DNA from: Chromatiales bacterium
Lineage (GTDB): Bacteria > Pseudomonadota > Gammaproteobacteria > CAMYNG01
NCBI GenBank assembly: GCA_027021685.1
Contig: JALUTW010000442.1
Coordinates: forward strand, 1 to 6,324
Length of the DNA: 6,324 bases
Direction: 5' to 3'
The notes beneath the pieces are model-generated. The model worked only from the letters and a program-made list of their open reading frames with translations, made no database searches and was not told the origin of the DNA. Every line of letters begins with the position of its first letter. The first letter of the stretch is position 1. Below are positions 5,074-6,324 of this stretch, piece after piece. A program made the position numbers and the translations under genes.

Positions 5074-6324
5074 ATGAGCGAGCCCGTGTCCAAGGCCGCC
5101 GGGGCCGACATCTCCGCCGCCTCCGCGGCCCGCCACCTGCGCTGGCGGCTCATCAAGGACGCGCTGGTGCGCCGGGCGGTGGCCGTGGGCGGCGTGTCCG
5201 TGATCATCATCATCACGCTCATCTTCTTCTATCTCCTGTACGTCGTTCTTCCCATCTTCCGCGGCGCCGACCTGGTGCCGGCCGCCGACTACCCGGTGCC
5301 GGGCGGTGCCGGCACCACCACGCTGCACCTGGCCCTGGAGGAGCAGGCCGAGGTGGGCCTGCGGGTCACCGGCGACGGGCGCCTGGTCTTCTTCGATACC
5401 GCAAGCGGCCGCGTGCGCAGCGAGGTGCACCTGCCGCTGCCCGAGGGCGTGGCGGTGGTGGCCCTGGCCGATGCCCTGCCGGACCGGGCCACCGTGGCCC
5501 TGGGCCTGTCCGACGGCCGCGCCCTGGTGGTGGCTCACCGCTACCGCTCCAGCTACCCGGACGGGCGCCGGGTGATTACGCCCGAGGTGGCGTTCCCCCT
5601 GGGCGAGGAACCGGTGCCGGTGGACCCCTTCGGCCGGCCGCTGACACGGCTGGCCGTGCAGGCGGGCGACGAGCGCCTGACCCTGGCCGCACCGCTGCAG
5701 GACGGGCGGGCCGCCGTCATCAGCTATGTGAAGGAAGAGTCCTTCCTCGGCGAGGAGGCCGCCTTCACCCGCGTGGAACAGTACGTGGACGGGCTCACCG
5801 TGGCGCCGCGCTTCGTCATCATCGATCAGGACCAGCAGGACCTGTTCTTCGCCAGCGACGACGGCACGCTGTTCTATTACGACATCACCGACCCCGAGGC
5901 CCCGGCCCTCATCGAGCGCATGAGGCTGGTGCCGCCCCAGCGCCGGCTGACGGCGCTCAAGGACCTGGTGGGCGGGATCTCGCTGCTCGCGGGGGCCGAC
6001 GACGGGCGCATCATTCAGTGGTCGCTGGTGCCGCAGCCCGGCGGCCACGCGCGGCTCACCCGCATCCGGGAGTTCGAGACCCGCCTGCAGGGGGTGACCG
6101 CCATCGCCCCGGAGCACCACCGCAAGGGGTTTCTCGCCGCCGATGCCGGCGGCCGCCTGGGGATCTACCACACCACGGCCCACCGCACCCTGCTGGAACG
6201 GGCCCTGGGCGACGGGCCCGTGACCGCGCTGGCGGTGGCGCCGCGGGCCGACGCCCTGCTGGCGCAGGACGGCGGCGACCGCATCCGCTTCGCCCGCATC
6301 CACAACGAACACCCGGAGATCTCC
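5074..6324 (+). CDS. pstC: Phosphate ABC transporter permease PstC, long form with periplasmic domain (5' part)
   Basis: PstC is one of the two inner-membrane permease subunits that pass phosphate from PstS into the cell. The 417 codons visible cover a cytoplasmic N-terminus, one transmembrane helix (~36-61: VAVGGVSVIIIITLIFFYLL then YVVLPIF) and a large extracytoplasmic domain (~62-410). The conserved sequence around NEHPEIS at 411-417 marks the approach to the permease core, which lies outside the window. This is the long PstC found in Pseudomonas and relatives; E. coli PstC (~319 aa) lacks the insert. The insert has recurring strand-pair segments such as DGRLVFFD (101-108), DGTLFYYD (263-270), DGRIIQWSL (310-318), GGRLGIYHT (359-367) and GDRIRFARI (401-409), suggesting a WD40/beta-propeller-like fold; that fold is inferred. 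The ATG at 5074 is the first ATG/GTG/TTG after an in-frame stop (the TAG at 4984) and has no Shine-Dalgarno. No catalytic residues are expected in this part. Confidence 0.9.
   Translation, partial: MSEPVSKAAGADISAASAARHLRWRLIKDALVRRAVAVGGVSVIIIITLIFFYLLYVVLPIFRGADLVPAADYPVPGGAGTTTLHLALEEQAEVGLRVTGDGRLVFFDTASGRVRSEVHLPLPEGVAVVALADALPDRATVALGLSDGRALVVAHRYRSSYPDGRRVITPEVAFPLGEEPVPVDPFGRPLTRLAVQAGDERLTLAAPLQDGRAAVISYVKEESFLGEEAAFTRVEQYVDGLTVAPRFVIIDQDQQDLFFASDDGTLFYYDITDPEAPALIERMRLVPPQRRLTALKDLVGGISLLAGADDGRIIQWSLVPQPGGHARLTRIREFETRLQGVTAIAPEHHRKGFLAADAGGRLGIYHTTAHRTLLERALGDGPVTALAVAPRADALLAQDGGDRIRFARIHNEHPEIS

Noticed and set aside
5047..6312. Long open frame (421 codons) on the minus strand opposite pstC
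   Set aside because: Its composition (rich in His, Gly, Arg, Ala, Gln) is typical of antisense frames of GC-rich genes, and the plus strand encodes a recognisable PstC.
1..6324. tRNA, rRNA, CRISPR array, insertion sequence or prophage signals
   Set aside because: None seen: no evenly spaced repeats, no transposase or integrase motifs, no cloverleaf, and base composition is even across the window.

Overview
The window is about two thirds GC or more and is densely packed with genes. Its proteins closely resemble those of Gammaproteobacteria: a Pseudomonas-style PstS, a long PstC with a periplasmic insert, PhoB and PhoR much like the E. coli proteins, an ArgE, and a YgiM-type SH3/anchor protein. 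A high-GC gammaproteobacterium, perhaps related to Chromatiales/Ectothiorhodospiraceae, is my inference; the sequence does not settle the genus.

Layout. Positions 1-762 (minus strand) hold the first 254 codons of argE, running off the left edge. Positions 763-943 are intergenic and hold a decayed dispersed-repeat-like palindrome. Positions 944-1618 (minus) encode a TIGR04211/YgiM-type SH3 protein with a coiled coil and C-terminal membrane anchor. Positions 1619-1881 are a divergent intergenic region with a Pho box. Positions 1882-2574 (plus) are phoB and 2580-3917 are phoR (TTG start). Positions 3918-4017 are a promoter with four PhoB half-sites. Positions 4018-4986 are pstS. Positions 4987-5073 hold a perfect hairpin followed by a perfect Pho box and a -10 element. 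Positions 5074-6324 are the first 417 codons of a long pstC, running off the right edge.

The plus-strand genes form a phosphate-starvation module. PhoR is expected to sense the state of the Pst transporter and phosphorylate PhoB. PhoB-P should bind the Pho boxes, activating its own gene, pstS and separately pstC. PstS captures periplasmic phosphate and hands it to the PstC/PstA channel; pstA, pstB and phoU would be expected just past the right edge. The two minus-strand genes have no evident link to phosphate.

The protein families are known ones. The most noteworthy signals are regulatory: Pho boxes with 11-bp periodicity before phoB, pstS and pstC; candidate -10 hexamers at the same 10-bp distance from the pstS and pstC boxes; a pstC promoter whose predicted start falls on or next to the pstC ATG (possible leaderless mRNA); and a 13-bp perfect inverted repeat plus a 16-codon ORF with a strong Shine-Dalgarno between pstS and pstC.
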